Below are positions 1 to 10,520 of a DNA stretch of 64,000 nt, in pieces. The translations under genes and the position numbers were made by a program. The notes beneath the pieces are model-generated. The model saw only the letters and a list, made by a program, of their open reading frames with translations. It had not been told where the DNA came from and did no database searches. The stretch is from Coix lacryma-jobi var. lacryma-jobi. Its lineage: Eukaryota > Streptophyta > Magnoliopsida > Poales > Poaceae. Every line of letters begins with the position of its first letter. The first letter of the stretch is position 1. The stretch spans positions 95,677,104 to 95,741,103 of the forward strand of contig CM019823.1 in assembly GCA_009763385.1 (NCBI GenBank), in the 5' to 3' direction.

Positions 1-1101
1 GGGAAAAACGTGGAGAAAAAGGATTCCGCGAAGAACACGAACAAATCGCAAATCACAACCACGAATTGCAACCGTGTGGCTACCACACGCTACAACAGTG
101 AGGATACGGCCTCACTTCCTTGAAATCAACAGTACATAGAGGCAAGTCTCTCTGCGGATCTCAGCTAGCTACAGCAGGGGATTGGAAGAGCAGGAAACCC
201 TAAGTGCGAAAGAGCAAAATGACTGAGATACATGGGAGGAGGGTGTCTCCCGACTACTTATCCTACTACAAGCCTAAGTCTATTTCCTACTCTACCCCTC
301 TCTATTCTAATTACAGAGCGAACCAGCTAAACCCTAGGGTTATTCTGGACCAACTCGGTGGTAGGTGTATCCGACGGCCACGCCCGCTCGATTCGAAGCA
401 TTGCCTCGACGCAACCTCCAGATCGCCGCCACGTGCCACCCTCGCTCTGCACCCCCGGTTTTGTGGCCCAAACCGGGAAACCAGCCTTTTCCAGCCAACC
501 CCCGGTTTTGAGGCCCAAACCGGGAAACCAGCCCACCAGCATCTGAGTTTTGAGGCCAAACTCAGCAAACCCTCAGTGCCCAGGTTTTGAGGCCCAAACC
601 TGGAAACCGTCCTCAGCTCGAGTTTTTGTGGCCAAACTCGGAAACCGTCAGCCCGAGTTTTGTGGCCAAACTCGGAAACCGTCCACGCCCAGGTTTTGAG
701 GCCCAAACCTGGAAACCGTCCATTCGATGGTTTTTCCCTGGCTCTACCATCAAACCGAAGCTGTAGATGGGATGCACCTCCCGTGCACCCCGTCCACCGA
801 CACGTGTCCCCGAGTCCACGACTCAGGCAACACATGACCGCACTTCTTCACTTGTCGTTGTCACAGGCTGCCAGCCACCACAGCTGATGCTCGGGCCTCT
901 GGTCCCTCAGTCGAAGCCTCACGTCCGCCTTTCTCCGCTCCCGGTCCATCGGCACGGCACGTCTCTACTTGACCTTCACCTCGCCTTCGATCACTGCATC
1001 CGTGCTCGACACCTGCACAACACAAGTCAAAGAACATGCGCAGCATCCCAGATGACAATCACTCATCACTCAGAGACCCGGCATACACCCATGTATCCGC
1101 A
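1..1101 (-). repeat. Copia LTR, partial (left duplicate of element A's 5' LTR)
   Basis: This is the counterpart of 10842-11942. About 860 bp of its start lie off the window. It ends in the family terminus (catgtatccgca on the + strand) and is followed by tagtg. It carries the paired-arm repeat array at about 452-722. In the tandem-duplication reading it is the 5' LTR of the neighbouring copy of element A, whose internal region lies left of the window. The ORFs here are low-complexity products of the repeats. Confidence 0.85.
452..722 (-). repeat. Tandem inverted-repeat (hairpin) array in the LTR
   Basis: Seven units of about 33-48 bp each have a left arm such as CCGGTTT, a spacer TGAGGCCC or TGTGGCC, and the matching right arm AAACCGG. 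Other units have CAGGTTT with AAACCTG, CGAGTTT with AAACTCG, and TGAGTTT with AAACTCA. Both arms change together, so each unit keeps its dyad. The same array, with five to seven units, is in every copia LTR of the window. Confidence 0.85.
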
Positions 1102-1340
1102 TAGTGACCTGAAGTGAACAACCTTTGTATCTACCTTACCTATCTAGTTTCATAACCATAGAGATCCTCTCAACCAAATCTATCTTATACCTTTTTGTCA
1201 TCATAGGACGAGCTTAGTTCTTTGTTAAGACCACTTCACGTTCCCTGTGGAAAATACGATACCTGGAATACTCCTAGTGAAGGCTACCTTGACAACCGTA
1301 CGCTTGCGGTTTACCCGTTTGCCACTTTAGGTGTCAACAA
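1102..1340. other. Flanking sequence of element A, duplicated
   Basis: This stretch of about 240 bp is identical in layout to 11943-12181 and has no copia similarity. Its last part (cgtacgcttgcgg, then aggtgtcaacaag) resembles the 3' end of another LTR family, but this is only a suspicion. I see no gene in it. Confidence 0.5.
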
Positions 1341-2243
1341 GTTGCCAAGTTTGCAGACACTATGAGCAGGGAGTTTGAGATGAGCATGATGGGCGAGTTG
1401 ACGTTTTTCCTCGGGTTGCAAATCAAACAATCTCAAGAGGGAACGTTCGTGCACCAGGGCAAGTACACTAAGGACATTTTGAAGAAGTTCGACTTGGGTG
1501 AGGACAAGCCTCCTCCAACACCCATGCCGACCACGGCGGCCCTGGATGCGGATGTGGATGGAGAAGCTGTGGACCAGAAGGAGTACCAGAGTTTGATTGG
1601 GTCGCTGCTGTACCTGACGGCGACACGCCCGGACATCCAGTTCGCGGTGTGTCTGTGCGCGCGATTTCAGTCGTCGCCGCGCGCCTCTCACCGTCAGGCG
1701 GTCAAGCGCATTATGAGGTACTTATGCTTCACTCTAGAGTTTGGGATTTGGTATTCTGCTTCCTCCACCCTCTCCCTTTGCGGTTACTCTAATGCTGATT
1801 TTGTTGGTTGCCATATTGATCGCAAGTCCACTTCTGGGACTTGTCAGTTTATTGGTTCTTCTCTTGTATCGTGGTCTTCTCGCAAACAGTCTAGTGTCGC
1901 CCAGTCTACCATGGAGGCTGAGTATGTTGCTGCGGCTAGCTGCTGTTCCCAATTGCTTTGGATGATGGCCACTTTGCGTGATTTTGGTCTGAGCTTTTCT
2001 CGCGTTCCTTTGCTTTGTGACAGCACGAGTGCTATTAGCGTTGCTAAGAACCCCATGCTGCACTCTAAGACCAAACACATTGATGTGCGCTTTCATTTTC
2101 TGCGAGACCACAATGAGAAGGGTGATATCGACCTTCGCCATGTCGATACTCATCATCAGTTGGTTGATATTTTCACCAAGCCTTTGGACCAATCAACTTT
2201 TGCTAGGTTGAGAGGTGAGCTTGGTGTGTGTTTCCCCTTTTAG
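1341..2243 (+). pseudogene. Copia pol fragment: C-terminal reverse transcriptase and RNase H (left duplicate)
   Basis: Homology to copia pol starts abruptly at gttgccaag (1341), just after the position of the RT catalytic YVDD, which is missing. The open frame 1362-2243 (293 aa) holds the RT thumb/connection motifs ELTFFLGLQIKQ and GSLLYLTATRPDIQF, then RNase H with the NADF, EAEY, CDSTSA and DIFTKPLD motifs. It ends at the normal family terminus GVCFPF. The fragment is 5'-truncated and has no promoter or protease of its own, so it is a relic. It is the duplicate of 12182-13084. This copy keeps the frame open, while the right copy has a TAG. Confidence 0.9.
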
Positions 2244-2362
2244 ATGGGGGAAACATTTTGACTCTTGTATTATAAACTGACTTTTTGTTTTTCAATTGGT
2301 TTCATCATGCATCTTTGCATTTTATCTTGCATACTTCCATTCAGAGCTTTATGTATATAATC
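2244..2362 (+). other. Copia post-RNase H sequence, cut by the duplication junction
   Basis: This is the start of the non-coding region downstream of RNase H, matching 13085-13203. It ends at tataatc, directly joined to gactcgg of element A's LTR end. No overlap of bases is seen at the join. Confidence 0.8.
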
Positions 2363-2389
2363 GACTCGGCATACACCCATGTATCCGCA
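2363..2389 (-). repeat. Remnant of element A's 3' LTR
   Basis: The 27 bp match the LTR terminus of elements C and E (gactcgg through tatccgca) and sit directly beside the PPT. In the minus sense they are the first bases of U3, beginning TGCGGATACATGGG. Confidence 0.85.
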
Positions 2390-2390
2390 A

Positions 2391-2400
2391 TCTCCCCCTT
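2391..2400 (-). other. Polypurine tract (plus-strand primer) of element A
   Basis: On the minus strand this reads AAGGGGGAGA, followed by one T and the LTR start TGCGG. The same ten bases adjoin the LTR in C, E and B. Confidence 0.8.
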
Positions 2401-4041
2401 GATGAGTGCATTGTCAACTACCAACACAAATCATAAGAGAAAGAGAAGAAGGAGAAAGGGAGAGGAGAGAACTCAACCAAATGACCCAAAAGCATAGCAA
2501 AGCTGAAGAAGGTCAAGTGGAAAGAGCGAAAGAACTTGGTCCCCAAAGACATGGGCAACGGCTCGACGCAACCAAGCAAAGCAAAGCTAGCCCTCAAGAA
2601 GAGGTAGAACAGGCTCAACACCGCTAGCAAACACCAATTAAAAATATTGAAGCAAAATGCTAGTCCCTTAAGATAGAGGCACAGAGGCTCAACACAACTA
2701 GCAAAGAAAATTCGATACCGATGCCTTTCGGCCAAGCACGCTCCGAACCAATCGAAAAATCTCCGAACCAAATGAGGATCAATCGAAGACGAAATGCCCT
2801 GAAAGTGTTTGCTAGTTCCTCAAGACAGAGGCAAAGGCTCAACACAACTAGCAAACTCCCCCTCGACAAGTGCAAGCACCTAGGAAAGTCCCCCTTAGGT
2901 CCAACATGAGAAGAGCACAAAGATCACAAAAGATTTGAAATTCTCCCCTTTGACGAAAACTCCCCTTAGTTGAACACTCAGGAGCATATGATTTGCAATA
3001 TTCTCCCCCTTAGTTCAAAATGCACTTATCAAGAAAAGGCAGCAAGAGGCAAGAAACTCCCCCTTCCAACATGCATATGAAGTCAGAAATGCAAGTTAGC
3101 AGCTTCAGGCATATATTCAAAAGAGTGAAAAAATGCTCTAAACAGTATAACTCCAATGACTCAACTAAGCGCTCAAATAGCGAAGGCTCAAACTGATCAC
3201 AGATACGAAATATGAACATATGAGCATGTGAGCAGTCTTTAGCCAAAAAGATAGTCACCATCAAAATAGCATTACACATGTATAGACAGGAATCCAAACG
3301 AGTGCTAAACATGTATACAAGGTGAACGACCCCTAGCAAAGTTCAATCATCATGCATAGGAATGAAACATACACTTGTGATTTCAGTTTTATATCGGAGT
3401 TGCAGCGGTGAAATTTCACAAGTTTAAATTCAGCATGTGATTGCAAGAGGTTGAAAGCTTGTCTTTGCCTAACTTTTCAACCGAGCGAAGCCTATGCCGA
3501 AGCAATCAGAAGCTTAAAGCTACGGTTTCGGTCATACACTACACGGCTCAAGTTTAACTCAAAGTGCAATGAGAAACAGTCTCGATACCGTGAGCTGTTG
3601 ACAAGCAATCCCATCTCGATCTTTTCAATTCACTAAAAACTTGGTTCAAATTTTAAACATGATATGAACAGACCAAGCAAGTGAATGACTCAGAACTAGA
3701 GACATAGCAACCTAGCATATATGAAAAGCACGAATGGACTCAACACATCCTACACATGCTAGTTGCATATCTCAATGGTGAACATTTTCAGATTTTGTAT
3801 ACATAATACAGATTCACCATTCCAAAATAGCTCAGCTCACAACATGTACTAGTGATCAGGAAGAGCATAAGCTACAAGCATCCATATAAGCATCGGAGCA
3901 TACTAAATAGAGCATAGTTACATTCTAGTAATTATAAACATGAAGCTTAGAATGTAAATGCGTATGCTGAAATGCAAAAGAAAAGAAAGACAAAAGAAAA
4001 GAGTCAGTCTATCATACAAGATCCAAAAATGTTTCCCCCAT
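2401..4041 (-). other. Long non-coding region between RNase H and the 3' LTR of element A
   Basis: This stretch of about 1.6 kb is typical of the SIRE/Maximus group, where some members carry an envelope-like ORF here. No ORF over 120 aa and no transmembrane-rich reading frame is seen. It holds four paired-stem units (2535-2852) and at least six further PPT-like oligopurine tracts between about 2858 and 3070. The rest is AT-rich. C and E carry homologous regions. Confidence 0.75.
2535..2852 (-). repeat. Four covarying stem-loop units (A)
   Basis: Units 2535-2576, 2586-2628, 2659-2702 and 2811-2852 are 42-44 bp long. Their outer six bases pair: CTTGGT with ACCAAG, GCTAGC with GCTAGC, and GCTAGT with ACTAGC twice. 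An inner hairpin also changes on both sides (CCCA/TGGG against CCTC/GAGG). The interior keeps GGCTCAACAC or GGCTCGACGC. Confidence 0.8.
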
Positions 4042-7000
4042 CTAAAAGGGAAAACACACACCAAGCTCACCCCTCAACCTATTAAAGGTTGATTCGTCTA
4101 AAGGCTTGGTGAAAATATCCGCCAGTTGATGATGAGTATCGACATGGAGAAGGTCGATATCACCCTTCTCCTGATGGTCTCGCAAGAAATGAAAGCGCAC
4201 ATCAATGTGTTTGGTCTTCGAGTGAAGCACGGGGTTCTTAGCAACGCTAATGGCACTCGTGCTGTCACAAAGCAAAGGCACGTGAGAGAAACTCAGACCA
4301 AAATCACGCAAAGTGGCCATCATCCAGAGTAACTAGGAACAGCAGCTAGCCGCAGCAACATACTCAGCCTCCGTGGTAGACTGGGCGACACTAGTCTGCT
4401 TGCGAGAAGACCACGAAACAAGAGAAGAACCAATAAACTGGCAAGTCCCAGAAGTGGACTTGCGCTCAATACGGCAACCAGCAAAATCGGCATCGGAATA
4501 ACCACAAAGAGAGAGGGTGGAGGAAGCAGAATACCAAATCCCAAACTCAGGTGTGAAATGAAGGTACCTGAAAATGCGCTTCACCGCCTGACGGTGAGAA
4601 GTGCGCGGCGACGCCTGAAAGCGCGCGCACAGACACACCGTGAACTGGATGTCCGGGCGTGTCGCCGTCAGGTAGAGGAGCGACCCGATCATGCTTCGGT
4701 ACTCCTTCTGGTCCACTGCTTCTTCATCCACATTCGCATCCAGGGCAGTCGTCGTCGACATGGGTGTTGGAAGAGGCTTGGCCTCACCCATATCGAACCG
4801 CTTCAGCAAGTCCTTGGTGTACTTGCCCTGGTGCACAAACGTCCCCTCTCGGGATTGCTTGATTTGCAACCCGAGAAAGAATGTCAACTCGCCCATCATG
4901 CTCATCTCGAACTTCCTGCTCATAAAATCTGCAAATTTGGCAACCAAAGCGTGAGAAGAACCACCGAAAATGATATCATCCACGTAAATCTGGACCAAGA
5001 GAGTGTCTTTGCCTTGCTTGAGGAGAAAGAGCGTTTTATCTACACATCCCATTTTAAAACCCTTAGCAAGCAAAAAGGTTTTTAATCTATCATACCAGGC
5101 TCTAGGGGCTTGTTTCAAACCATATAAAGCTTTATGAAGTTTAAAAACATGGTTTGGAAACTTGGGATTTTCAAAACCGGGGGGTTGCTCAACATACACT
5201 TCCTCTTCTATGTAGCCGTTTAAGAAGGCACTCTTGACATCCATTTGAAGAAGTTTAAAGCCTTTGGATGCAGCAAAAGCCAAGAGTATCCTAATAGCCT
5301 CCAAACGAGCTATAGGAGCCAAAGTCTCCTCAAAGTCTATCCCCTCCTTCTGACTATAACCCTTGGCCACAAGACGCGCTTTGTTCCTCACAATGTGGCC
5401 ATCCTCACCTTGTTTGTTTTTGAAAACCCATTTTGTCCCAATAGGATTATAGTTAGGAGGAGGAGGAATTAGAATCCATACCCGATTTCGCTCAAAATTT
5501 TCTAACTCCTCATGCATGGCATTGACCCAATCCGGATCCGTCAAAGCGTGTCCAACACCTCGGGGCTCAAAATTAGCAACAAAGGCAGAATGAGCAAAGT
5601 GCGGGATTTGCTGTGACCTGGACCGAGTGACACGTTCGCCGATGTCGCCGATCATCTGCTGAGGGGGGTGCTGGCGCTGGATGTGTCGTGGCGCCTCTCG
5701 GGAAGAAGTAACCTCCCCCTCAACAGCAGCTGGTGCCTCCCCGGGTACAAACGGTACCGCTCGGGGTGGCGGATCCCACGGCCCCCAGGAAGAAGAGGTG
5801 TCGGGGCCGTGAGTCATCGTCGAGGCCGCTCTTTGCGGCGCGGCAGGTGGAGGGGGTGCTGGATCATCCATACCTTCAGCACCCTCATCCTCGTCATCGA
5901 AAAGAGGCTCTCCAACCTCATGATCACCTGCACGCTCAAAACGAGAAAAAGGACATACAAGAGTCTCGTCGAAGGTGACATCTGATGTCTCCATGACTCG
6001 GTTAGTATCAAGGTTAAGTACACGATATGCTCTGGTGTGAGTGCCATAACCCAAAAATACACCGTCGGAAGATCGAGACTCAAACTTGTCCAGGTTGCCC
6101 TTTTTCAGAATAAAACAGTGGCAACCGAAGACTCTAAAATAACTCACCTTGGGTTGGCGACCAAAACGCAACTCATAAGAGGTCTTCTTCAAAAAGGCTC
6201 TCAGAAAAATGCGATTTGAAATGTAGCATGCAGTGTTCATTGCTTTGGCTCAATATCGCCTAGGAGTCCTATGCTCATCAAGCATCGTCCTGGCCATCTC
6301 AACAAGGGTCCGATTCTTCCTCTCTACAGCACCATTTTGGGGCGGTGTGTAGGGGGAAGAAAACTGATGCTCCAAACTAAGGCAGTTACAAAACTTCTCA
6401 AAATCCGAATTTTTAAACTCGGAACCATTATCACTCCGAATTGCTCGCATCGATCAAGGGAACTCGTTCTGAAGATGCAAAATCAGATTGCGAGCAAAGG
6501 AGAAAGTCTCGGTCTTCTCAGCTAAAAAGAAGACCCACGAATATCTCGAAAAGTCATCAACAACAACAAGCACATACCACTTTCCCCCGACCGAGCTCAC
6601 CCTAGCCGGACCAACAAGATCCATGTGCAAAAGCTCTCTAGGGCGCTTGGTCATGACCTGAGTCACTGGATGGTGGGGAGCGGCAACCATCTTCCCATGT
6701 CTACAAGAGTGGCAAACAAGATCCTTCTCCATATGTAACTTGGGCAATCCTCGGATTAGGCCAAGTGAACTAAGCCTTGCAAGCAAGTCGAAGCTCAAAT
6801 GTCCAAGTCTCCTATGCCACTTCCAAAGATCAGAGGAAGAAGGTCCAGCCACAAGACAACGAGAAGTGCCAAAAGACTCCGAGAAATTCGCACGAAAGAC
6901 TTTTCCAAAGGGCGAAATAAAACACACAAGATTGCCCAGAGGATCCAAAATACGACTGAGATTCGGTTTAAAACGAATCTCATAGTCATCGTCAAAGAGT

Positions 7001-7227
7001 TGCGAAACAGAAAGCAGATTAAAATGCAAGTTAGAAACAAGAGCAACATCGCGCAACACAAAGTGCTCATTAACTCGCACCGATCCGCGAGACAATACCT
7101 TACCTTTGCTATTGTCGCCGAAGGTTATGTACTCCTTTCCGGCAACAGGACTAAGGCTGGAGAACCACTTGGCGTTTCCGGTCATATGCCTCGAACAACC
7201 GGAATCCACCAACCAAATGTCCTCCAA
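4042..7227 (-). pseudogene. Copia pol of element A (protease, integrase, RT, RNase H), stopped
   Basis: Read on the minus strand, the protease WLVDSGCSRHMTG comes first. It is followed by the integrase zinc motif (HRRLGH, CHSC), the integrase core with MDLVGP, RSDNGSEF and VERKN, then RT with QMDVKSAFLNG and YVDDIIFG, and RNase H ending GVCFPF. Three stops break it: a small deletion giving TGA after NEFP near 6451, TGG to TGA after TPRRY near 6241, and CAG to TAG after ASCCS near 4333. The rest of the frame stays aligned, so decay is mild. The upstream end opens just after a TAG, 15 bases past the gag stop and in another frame. Confidence 0.92.
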
Positions 7228-7241
7228 CCGTTTTACCTACA

Positions 7242-9914
7242 TCAATAAAAAGACGTAGGGTGAGCATACGGTCCAACACTGGGGTTAGTGAAGTAGGAAG
7301 AATACCAGTGTTGGGCCGGCTGCTCAAAAGAACGGTCAGTGTAAAAACCATTCCTAGTCTGTCTACGGGGGTAGCGATCACCACGCACAGGAAAACGTGG
7401 TCCGCTGGGGAAGAAGCGCTCACCGCGATACTCAAAACGCGGTGGGGGAAAGCGCTCAACTACAAAGCCTCCGCCATGGGGTCCATCGCCTACAACTGCA
7501 GGCTCCCGCCGGGCACGCTCTCTACAAGGCCTACGCCTAGGTACTTGAGGTTCTGGACCTCCAGCCCTAGCCTCTCTCCTCGGAGCTCTCCTGTGCCTAG
7601 GCCTGGGAACTTGACCTCCGGGCCTAACAGCTATCCTCTGGACGTTCGACCCATGCACACCATGGAAAGGGTGGTACATGTCCGGGTTGTCCATCTCCCG
7701 AGCACGGCGCGCCTCTCTCTTGCGCCTAAAGCAGAACTCCCTCAAGTGTCCATCTCTCCCATAGAAGTCACAATGATACCTCACCGCACGCAAAGGGGGT
7801 TGTTGGTAATCATGGCTGTGGGTGTGGATCACTTTGCCCTTCTGAGGCAACTCCTCCTGGATAGGTGGCATTGTATCCAGCTTGTTTTTTAGGTGGTTGG
7901 GTTTGAGATACCACACTTGGTTCTTGGGTGGAGCTCTCGGAGGTTCCTCAAATACCCCATCCTTGGTGGTAGGCTTGACGGGCTCTTTGGGTGGAAGCTT
8001 GGTCAGTTTGGGAGTAGTGGTGGAGTGGGGCTTCTCACTAGGATTCAGACCACTCGACTCTCCAATCTTCCCAAAAGCAGAAAGATCAACACCCTGAGCA
8101 AGACCTACACCAGAACCTCCAGCAGCTCGCTTAAATTGGGAGATCATCATCCCGAGCTGCGGCTCACTACAAGAGACCCATGACAAGATGGTCTGAAGGT
8201 ATGTGTTTTCTTCCTCGGTTTGCATCTCGTCATGCTTCACATTGGCTATCTCCATCTCCATACCCTCGCACAAAGCACACCTAGCCAGACTAGTGCTACC
8301 TGAGTTGGCCTCCTCAAGAGACACAATCTTGGCATTCTTCTCTGCCAACTCAGATTGCAAGACAGGACAAGTCTTGCATGCACCCAATAGAGAAGGTCTA
8401 GCTTTCAGCTCATCCACCTCTCCTACCAACGCAGCATACTTACCACTCAAAGTGAGAAGATCAGTCATGTGTGTGGTGCACATCTCACACTCAACCTCCT
8501 CCGACACGACTATGGTGGACTTGGAAAACTCAAGCTCTCTCACCGTGTCCTCCCACTTTTGCCTAAACTCCTTGCGCTCTCTAGCTGCACGCCTAAGCAA
8601 CTTATCCTGACTAAGGAGAGCGGCAGTAAGCTTCTCGACCTCAGCAGAAAGCTCATCGTGGGTCAGAGATACCTGGGAGGTGTCGTCGTCGTCGTCGTCA
8701 TTCCGAGGGGTGTGCTCCAGCTTGCCGTCGACCTCATCACCAAGCGCCATGGTGCAGAAGCCGTCGTCGTCGGCGAAGAAGCAGAGACCGTTCAGCTTGT
8801 CCTCGATTCTCTTCTTCTTCTCGGACTCGTCATCGCTTGAGCAAGCGGAGTCGTCATCCGAGCCGTCGACGTCGCTGAGCGTGGCGAAGAACGCACGCTG
8901 CTCAGCCTGGGCCTTCTCCAAGTACTTCTTCTTGATGTACTCCTTGTCGAAGCCGCCCCTCCGCTTGTGCCTCGGGGGAACGTACTTCTCCTTGCGCTTG
9001 CCGGAGTCGTACTTGTGCCCATGATCGCCCTTCCCAGATGAATGCTTCTTCTTGGGACAGTTGGCGATGAAGTGGTCGGGGTCGCCGCACTCATAGCATC
9101 CCGAGCGTCCTTCACCGCGGCGACGGTTCATGCGGTTGTTGTGGAACCGCGAGAACCGGTTGGCGAGCATTGCCAACTCGTCATCCCCCAACGACTCAAG
9201 CTGGTCCTCTGTGACAGAAAAGAGAGATGAAAGAGCAAAACCTCCAGAGGGGTTAGAAGATCCAGAAACCAAAGCCATAGTCGGGCCAGAAGGATTCTCA
9301 TAAGAGGCCCTCGACATGGCGTCAATCTCACTAGACTTGAGCTTACTAAAGAGCTCGTCGCAAGTGAGGGTCTCATAGTTAGGCGATTCGATGATCGCCT
9401 GAACCTTGGAATCCCACACCGACCGATCAAGAGTGTGCAAAAGCTTCAAAGCCCTCTCATGATCGTCAAAAGGCAACAGCTCCTTGTTCGCTCTCATCTT
9501 GTTGACAATGACCTGAAAGCGAGCGAATAAACTCTCTATGCTCTCGCCAGGCATATGTCGAAAGCTCTCATACTCCCGCTTGTGCGACTCATAGAGGCGA
9601 GATTTGACCTGAGTGGTTCCCTCATGGAAACGCATGAGGGTCGCCCAAATCTCGCGAGCCGTGGGGAGGTGAGAAACACGATCGAACTCAGACATGCTCA
9701 AATAGGAGAACAAGGCATTACGTGCCCGGCTATTGGCCTCGTGCTCATCGATCTGGAGCTGAGTGACACGAGCAGCTAAGACAACGTAATCATCCCTGTT
9801 GCAAATCTCCCAAACAGAAGAGCCCATGCTCTGGAGATAGGCCGACATGCGTATCTTCCAATACGCATAGTTCGTCCCATCAAAGAACGGCGGTTTGCCC
9901 ACGCCGCGATCCAT
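7242..9914 (-). CDS. gag: Copia gag of element A (890 aa)
   Basis: This is the capsid/nucleocapsid polyprotein that would package element RNA in cytoplasmic particles. The N-terminus MDRGVGKPPFFDGTNYAYWK and the following segment match the UBN2/Retrotran_gag family. A CCHC knuckle (CYECGDPDHFIANC) lies near residue 273. The middle is acidic and coiled-coil-like, and the C-terminal third is Arg/Pro-rich. The second knuckle, near residue 700, has lost a cysteine (CDFYGRDGH instead of CxxC), so the protein is open but probably impaired. The ATG at 9914 follows the PBS leader by about 50 bp. The stop is TGA after TSFY, shortly before pol. Confidence 0.9.
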   Translation of the reverse strand: MDRGVGKPPFFDGTNYAYWKIRMSAYLQSMGSSVWEICNRDDYVVLAARVTQLQIDEHEANSRARNALFSYLSMSEFDRVSHLPTAREIWATLMRFHEGTTQVKSRLYESHKREYESFRHMPGESIESLFARFQVIVNKMRANKELLPFDDHERALKLLHTLDRSVWDSKVQAIIESPNYETLTCDELFSKLKSSEIDAMSRASYENPSGPTMALVSGSSNPSGGFALSSLFSVTEDQLESLGDDELAMLANRFSRFHNNRMNRRRGEGRSGCYECGDPDHFIANCPKKKHSSGKGDHGHKYDSGKRKEKYVPPRHKRRGGFDKEYIKKKYLEKAQAEQRAFFATLSDVDGSDDDSACSSDDESEKKKRIEDKLNGLCFFADDDGFCTMALGDEVDGKLEHTPRNDDDDDDTSQVSLTHDELSAEVEKLTAALLSQDKLLRRAARERKEFRQKWEDTVRELEFSKSTIVVSEEVECEMCTTHMTDLLTLSGKYAALVGEVDELKARPSLLGACKTCPVLQSELAEKNAKIVSLEEANSGSTSLARCALCEGMEMEIANVKHDEMQTEEENTYLQTILSWVSCSEPQLGMMISQFKRAAGGSGVGLAQGVDLSAFGKIGESSGLNPSEKPHSTTTPKLTKLPPKEPVKPTTKDGVFEEPPRAPPKNQVWYLKPNHLKNKLDTMPPIQEELPQKGKVIHTHSHDYQQPPLRAVRYHCDFYGRDGHLREFCFRRKREARRAREMDNPDMYHPFHGVHGSNVQRIAVRPGGQVPRPRHRRAPRREARAGGPEPQVPRRRPCRERARREPAVVGDGPHGGGFVVERFPPPRFEYRGERFFPSGPRFPVRGDRYPRRQTRNGFYTDRSFEQPAQHWYSSYFTNPSVGPYAHPTSFY

Positions 9915-9963
9915 GTCACCTTCTATGGATCTGGAACCGGCTAAGCTGGAAGATCCTTAACCC

Positions 9964-9975
9964 GCTCCGATACCA
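9964..9975 (-). other. Primer binding site of element A
   Basis: On the minus strand this reads TGGTATCGGAGC, two bases after the LTR end. It matches the 3' end of plant initiator methionine tRNA except for one A-to-G change, which still allows a G-U pair. C and E share the same variant. Confidence 0.85.
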
Positions 9976-10239
9976 ATTGAAGGACCGAGAAGCAACCAGA
10001 AAGCGACCAAAGGGGGGTGAATGGGAGCTTCAAATTTTCCTTTCGGAAACTAGTAGCCACTGTTCCAAGAATCAACCCCAGAAGCAAACCCTAGAGCTTG
10101 CTAGTGTCCACGACCCTAGATGTAGGGTGGATGCTTCCTAGAAGCACAGCGGGACACTACACAACTCTAGAAAGCCAACACAAAAGACGGAAACCAAATC
10201 CGAGATCGCACGAACGAACAACGAACGAGACTGCGCAGT

Positions 10240-10520
10240 CACAGTAGCATCGGACGCTGGCAGCGTCCGATGCCCAACCAACGGACGCGTCCGATGCAAA
10301 AAGTGCAGAACAGAACCCTTACTGGATACACATCGGACGTTGTGAACAGTGAACTCTCAGCGTCCGATGGTCACACTCCGGCGCGTCCGATGCACAACGG
10401 AGCGTCCCGTGGTAGCGTCCGATGCTCCTTAGAAAATGCCAGATCCTGACACGTGGCAACGGAGCCTCCGATGCCAAGGAGGTCAGCGTCCGATGCTACG
10501 AACTCGAGCGTCCGATGCCC
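10240..10520 (-). repeat. GCGTCCGATG motif cluster in LTR A
   Basis: About ten copies of GCGTCCGATG or its reverse complement are interspersed over some 280 bp in the part of the LTR nearer to the PBS. The homologous place in other LTR subfamilies holds a different motif. Confidence 0.75.

Larger units (their letters stand above)
1..2362. repeat. Left copy of a 10,841-bp direct tandem duplication
   Basis: These bases match 10842-13203 at a constant offset of 10,841 with no indel and about 29 substitutions counted by eye (about 1.2%). The match stops at 2362|2363, where this copy switches to the last 27 bp of an element A LTR and the other copy continues into the 3' region of element B. This is what a tandem duplication of the unit 2363-13203 leaves. 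The divergence argues against a simple assembly duplicate. Confidence 0.85.

Noticed and set aside
452..722. CRISPR-like look of the regularly spaced 33-48 bp units
   Set aside because: The context is a plant LTR, there are no unique spacers, and no cas gene exists. The units are inverted repeats with variable arms.
1..2362. Reading 1-2389 as a 3' LTR of A that captured RT sequence
   Set aside because: The 5' LTR of A ends normally at 11942 without such a capture, and the constant offset of 10,841 bp fits a tandem duplication that also includes flank.
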